From Terfezia claveryi (taxonomy: Eukaryota > Ascomycota > Pezizomycetes > Pezizales > Pezizaceae), in contig WHUX01000791.1 in the NCBI GenBank assembly GCA_015179025.1, positions 1 to 10,202 on the forward strand: a stretch of DNA of 10,202 nucleotides, given 5' to 3'. Positions 7,645-10,202 of this stretch are shown here, in pieces; within the stretch, counting starts at the first letter, position 1, and each line of letters opens with the position of its first letter. A program made the translations under genes and the position numbers. Under the pieces are notes generated by a model. It did no database searches. It had not been told where the DNA came from and was given only the letters and a program-made list of their open reading frames with translations.

Positions 7645-7700
7645 TATATATACCTCTCTTCCCTACGCATTTTCCCTTCACTCTATTCCCAGCACATTAT
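7645..7700 (+). promoter_or_regulatory. Promoter-like TATA box with downstream pyrimidine-rich run
   Basis: TATATATA at 7645-7652 is followed by CCTCTCTTCCCTACGC and TTTTCCCTTCACTCTATTCC. A TATA box plus CT-rich stretch is a common arrangement at fungal promoters and in retroelement LTRs. Transcription to the right would go straight into the 12-bp minisatellite. No second LTR-like copy is present, so this is only a composition-based call. Confidence 0.3.
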
Positions 7701-7995
7701 AGTGAGCATTAGAGTGAGTATTGGAGTGAGTATTACGGCAAGTTTAGAGCGAGTATTAGAGCAAGTATTGGGGCAAGTATTAGAGTGAGTATCAGAGCAA
7801 GTATTGTAGCGAGTATCAGAGCGAGTATTAAGCGAGTACTAGAGTGAGTATTGGAGCGAGGATTAGAGCAAGTATTGGAGCGTGTATTAGAGCAAGTATT
7901 GGAGTAAGTATTAGAGCGAGTATTAGAGCAAGCATTAGTAAGTATTGGAGTGAGTTCAGAGCGAGTATTGGAGCAAGTATCAGAGCAATTGGAGC
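7699..7995 (+). repeat. Degenerate 12-bp minisatellite, about 24 units
   Basis: The unit is close to GCGAGTATTAGA, alternating with variants such as GCAAGTATTGGA and GTGAGTATTGGA. Unit length stays near 12 with occasional 1-6 base gaps (for example near 7830, 7940 and 7965). Because 12 is a multiple of three, every frame reads as repeated peptides: (SI[G/R]A)-like on the plus strand, (LILA)-like and (SNTR)-like on the minus strand. Confidence 0.95.
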
Positions 7996-8470
7996 AGCGA
8001 TTGCATGCTCTATATATATATCTATTACTTCTGTGTATATAATTATTCGCGAATACAATAGATATTTCTCTATATGCATCTTCAATGGCTACAATTGTGG
8101 CTACATACCTGGCTGTCATACATACAAGTATGAGTGTGTATACATTATAGAAGAGAGTCATTGTTGGCTATCTGTTAGCAATGACAGCAGTAGAACCTAT
8201 AGTGTTTGGGACGAGCAGCCCATTCCATATTGTGGACTAAGAGGAGGGAGCATCTACAAAGTACATGTGTTGCATTCCAAGTGTGTGAAGCACTGTCTAG
8301 TGTCTCCGGACGCTCGTGTGCTGTGCATTAGTATCCTGATCTTAAGTTTGTCTCCTATGCGCTCTATGCATCCTAGGCGTCTGGATGCACAGGATGCAAA
8401 TAATATTTTAGTGATGGGTATGGTGGCTGATGATCCTATGATCACCATTCGACTGACGGTTATGGCTTAG
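7832..8470 (+). CDS. Long open frame of doubtful coding status, entered through the minisatellite
   Basis: This is the longest stop-free frame in the window, bounded by TAA at 7829 and TAG at 8468. About the first 50 codons are minisatellite (ASIRASIG-like repeats). The remaining 155 or so read IREYNRYFSICIFNGYNCGY, VSNDSSRTYSVWDEQPIPYC and HSKCVKHCLVSPDARVLC and match no family I know. There is no ATG at the start; the first in-frame starts are GTG within the repeat. Another frame of the same strand (about 8336-8480: YPDLKFVSYALYAS, YFSDGYGG, SYDHHSTDGYG) looks at least as protein-like but has stops. The open frame may therefore be fortuitous, or the real protein may be broken between frames. 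Confidence 0.15.
   Translation, partial: ASTRVSIGARIRASIGACIRASIGVSIRASIRASISKYWSEFRASIGASIRAIGAAIACSIYISITSVYIIIREYNRYFSICIFNGYNCGYIPGCHTYKYECVYIIEESHCWLSVSNDSSRTYSVWDEQPIPYCGLRGGSIYKVHVLHSKCVKHCLVSPDARVLCISILILSLSPMRSMHPRRLDAQDANNILVMGMVADDPMITIRLTVMA
8018..8065. repeat. Inverted repeat with an internal 12-bp palindrome
   Basis: ATATCTATT (8018-8026) and AATAGATAT (8057-8065) are exact inverted copies. Between them lies the perfect palindrome TATTCGCGAATA (8044-8055), not centred. A structural or binding role is possible but unproven; the surrounding DNA is AT-rich, where such pairs arise easily. Confidence 0.5.
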
Positions 8471-8487
8471 TGGCTCATGTAGCTGTA

Positions 8488-8790
8488 AGGCTGGATTTCA
8501 GGATCCTGATGTTTCTTATGGTCCTGGTTTCTTTGTCTACTGGTTTAGAATCTAGTTCTAGTTCTTGCGGTAAGAGTGTCACTTTTCTGATGGTGTATTG
8601 GAGTAAACATTGGGCAGAGGTATTGGTAGAGATGTCTGGTCTAAGGAAGGTTCTAATGAAGGTAATTCTTTTCTAGAGGAAATGGCTACAGTAGAGGCAG
8701 TGAGATTTGAGCCTTAGGATTATGATGCTTAGTTGTTTAGACCAATTATTCTGGGACCTGGGGGGCCGGTTTTTTAATGTGTAGTAGATT
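8488..8790 (+). pseudogene. Possible decayed coding fragment, unknown family
   Basis: In one plus-strand frame the bases read KAGFQDPDVSYGPGFFVYWF (8488 on), then LGRGIGRDVWSKEGSNEGNS, FLEEMATVEAVRFEP and LFRPIILGPGGPVF, broken by several TAG and TAA codons. It may continue the Tyr/Gly/Ser-rich frame just upstream (SDGYGG, SYDHHSTDGYG) after a frameshift. The composition looks like protein, and the stop bias (TAG) matches the other relics here, but I cannot name a family. Weak call. Confidence 0.2.
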
Positions 8791-9424
8791 TACAGTACAG
8801 ATATAATGGCAGTTACCAGGAGTACAAGATAAGTTATTGATCTTATTGGATAAGTGTTATGAATGAGGGTAGGATTGTTTAATGTGGGATACACTGCCCG
8901 TTAGAGCTCTGCTTAGCTTGCTTCTAAGTCTTTTGTTGATGTACTGAAGTTGAGAGTCTGATGTCTCATTTGTTGGATTTTTTTGTTGGCTAGCTTGTTA
9001 AATAACGATATCGATTTTATATGTGCACTGGTGTATTAAATTGTATATACTTTGTGAGTGAAATAAAGGTATCCAAAGGTTGATTAGGCCTTGGATTTAA
9101 GAGTAAAGATTAGGTAAATAAGTTAAAAAAAATGTAATGAATAGTACTAGATAGTATTTATTCAGTACCGTTTATACAATCTATATCCATAGGCATGGAC
9201 ATTTGTGTATTTCGGTTCTGCTGAGGTAAGACCTCAAAAGGGTAGGGAGATTACTATATAGGACGTTCCAGAGGGAATAGTAATTAACTAGTGTAATCTA
9301 TTTTATATAATTTATGCTATCTAAGCTATATGATCTTGATCTGATCGGAATATCATTAGCAAAAAAAATTGTGTCAGGACGCACGACATTTTCATATGTG
9401 TCAGGTCGCTTCCCATCATAGGTA
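8791..9424. other. AT-rich non-coding stretch
   Basis: Stops are dense in all frames. It holds an AATAAA at 9061-9066, an A-run at 9124-9131, and TATCATTAGCAAAAAAAATTG at 9351, which faintly resembles the inverted right end of the Plavaka copies. TGTGTCAGG occurs twice (9371-9379 and 9397-9405). No gene or RNA recognised. Confidence 0.4.
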
Positions 9425-9508
9425 GTTGCATCCTGAGCTTCCTGTCAGCCAGTTTGCGTCCCGTGCTTCCTGTCAGCGAGGTTGCATCTCGTGCTTCCTA
9501 TTAGCAAG
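9425..9508. repeat. Tandem repeat, three units of exactly 28 bp
   Basis: Units are 9425-9452, 9453-9480 and 9481-9508, with consensus close to GTTGCATCCCGTGCTTCCTG followed by TCAGCRAG. Differences are mainly C/T and G/A changes: TTGCGTCCCGTG in unit 2 against TTGCATCTCGTG in unit 3, and CTGTCAG against CTATTAG. The part just before (GGTCGCTTCCCATCATAGGTA) may be a worn fourth unit. Confidence 0.92.
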
Positions 9509-9542
9509 GCTCCTACTATTCATATATTTATGGCCTCTATAT

Positions 9543-9594
9543 ATGTATGAGTTCATACATTCGCAGCCTCTGACTATGTATATATTTATACATA
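9543..9594. repeat. Two small perfect hairpin sequences
   Basis: ATGTATGA-GT-TCATACAT (9543-9560) and TATGTATA-TATT-TATACATA (9575-9594) each have 8-bp perfect arms with 2- and 4-base loops. They lie 14 bases apart and share the ATGTAT core. They may be a repeat-end or structural element; no termination or binding role can be assigned. Confidence 0.6.
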
Positions 9595-9744
9595 TTTGGG
9601 GAGGCCACATATATATACAGGGCACGAAAACATGAATTCAATACATGATAAATCTCATGTTTAAATGTACTACATCCAGCTATTTCCCCCTCCATATAGA
9701 TAGTTCCAATAAGTAGAGGAGCTCCATTCGACGCCTTCTATAGA

Positions 9745-9804
9745 GCAGGTTCTTAGACAATGCCATGCAGGTTCTAAGATAGTACATGGAACAAGTTCTA
9801 AAAC
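9745..9804. repeat. Degenerate direct repeat of CAGGTTCTTAGA type
   Basis: GCAGGTTCTTAGA (9745), GCAGGTTCTAAGA (9767) and CAAGTTCTAAAA (9792) recur at spacings of 22 and about 25 bases, with ATGC/ATGGAA linkers of partial similarity. Confidence 0.5.
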
Positions 9805-10029
9805 ATATTAAGGGGCTAGAGGATCTCCAACCAGACTAGCAAATCCCCTATTTCAAAAGTGTGGCCGCCTGGAACTTAGAGGTTTTTTCCTGTCATTAGT
9901 TCCTAAGCCACCGCACGATCATTGGGAGCTTGTTACGACACTAATTTCTGGTCTCGTGAATGCGGATATCGAGGTTGATATGGTCATTAATATTGAAGGC
10001 TCAATAGGCAGCTCTACATGCAGATATTT
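9805..10029. other. Non-coding spacer
   Basis: No coding signal or repeat beyond the 13-mer CCAACCAGACTAG at 9837-9849, also found at 5779-5791. Confidence 0.4.
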
Positions 10030-10202
10030 AGGCTAGATTCTAGGCTCATTTACATGGTGATTTCTAAGCTAATTTGCTTGCTCAATTCTAGGCTCATTTG
10101 CTGACTCGAATTCCAGGCTCATTTGCTCGCTCGATTCCAGGCTCATTTGCTCACTCATATCTAGGCTGATTTGCTCGCTCATATGCAGGCTGATTTGCTC
10201 GC
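10030..10202. repeat. 24-bp tandem array running off the right edge
   Basis: Successive units start at 10042, 10066, 10090 (25 bp), 10115, 10139, 10163 and 10187 (cut by the edge), with a partial unit AGGCTAGATTCT at 10030. The unit is close to AGGCTCATTTGCTCGCTCGA plus TTCC. The leftmost units are the most diverged and the rightmost the most alike, so the array probably continues and becomes more regular to the right. A period of 24 keeps one plus-strand frame open over the better units (RLICSL-like), but no gene context is visible. Confidence 0.92.

Noticed and set aside
7500..7700. Solo LTR of a retrotransposon
   Set aside because: A TATA box and CT-rich run are present, but no TG...CA boundaries with a target duplication, primer-binding site or second copy can be seen.
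7733..8161. Minus-strand open frames of 142 and 85 codons (LILA- and SNTR-type repeats)
   Set aside because: They exist only because the 12-bp minisatellite has a 3n period, so all frames stay open across it. Neither has non-repeat sequence with protein character.
9351..9371. Possible left terminal repeat of another Plavaka copy (TATCATTAGCAAAAAAAATTG)
   Set aside because: It resembles the inverted right end over only about 13 bases of A-rich sequence, and nothing inside it matches the element.
9426..9635. Plus-strand open frame of 69 codons
   Set aside because: It spans the 28-bp repeats and the TA-rich hairpins and has repeat-derived, low-complexity composition with no ATG or domain.
7699..10202. 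CRISPR-like arrays
   Set aside because: The repeats are contiguous tandem units with no unique spacers, and the context is eukaryotic.
1..10202. tRNA or rRNA genes
   Set aside because: I looked for GGTTCGA-type T-arm words and paired arms on both strands and for rRNA-like sequence, and found no convincing candidate; a covariance-model scan would be needed to exclude divergent ones.

Overview
The window looks like a repeat-rich, gene-poor stretch of a filamentous fungal genome, most likely an ascomycete. I see no intact gene. Three things point to a fungus: a fungal-type Plavaka DNA transposase relic, a short GT-AG intron remnant inside it, and a dense mix of micro- and minisatellites with C-to-T type decay. 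A large repeat-filled genome such as that of a truffle-like Pezizomycete would fit, but this is a guess.

Layout from left to right. Positions 1-1186, minus strand, hold a decayed gene of unknown family. It is open at the left window edge and bordered at its 5' side by a (CAA)n/(GTT)n microsatellite. About 1741-5656, plus strand, is a decayed Plavaka-type cut-and-paste transposon. Its transposase remnant (2195-5422) keeps family motifs in the right order: two CxxC...H zinc fingers, the WWWDT block, SDTTHLT, GNI, CPxC, KKMR, the FQFP / HWADQI block, IEGAVHLIP and VNNRVD. They are scattered over all three frames. Positions 5850-6025 carry a two-unit tandem repeat of about 88 bp. Positions 6299-6886, plus strand, hold a second unrecognised decayed gene with a charged C-terminal half, followed by AATAAA.

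Positions about 6916-7448 look like a short, internally deleted relative of the same transposon. A stretch near 7059-7094 resembles the 5' non-coding region of the long copy, and 7093-7448 resembles its 3' end. Both copies stop being similar right after the same GCTAATATA. Positions 7640-7700 have a TATA box followed by a pyrimidine-rich run. They lead into a 12-bp minisatellite (7699-7995) and then a long but uncertain open frame. The right part (8800-10202) is non-coding. It holds a 3 x 28 bp tandem repeat, two small hairpins, a degenerate repeat, and a 24-bp tandem array running off the right edge.

Nothing suggests that the coding remnants act together. The best reading is a graveyard of mobile elements, in which one long element and one short derivative of the same family lie about 1.3 kb apart. 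All family assignments come from motif recognition by eye; no database search was possible.
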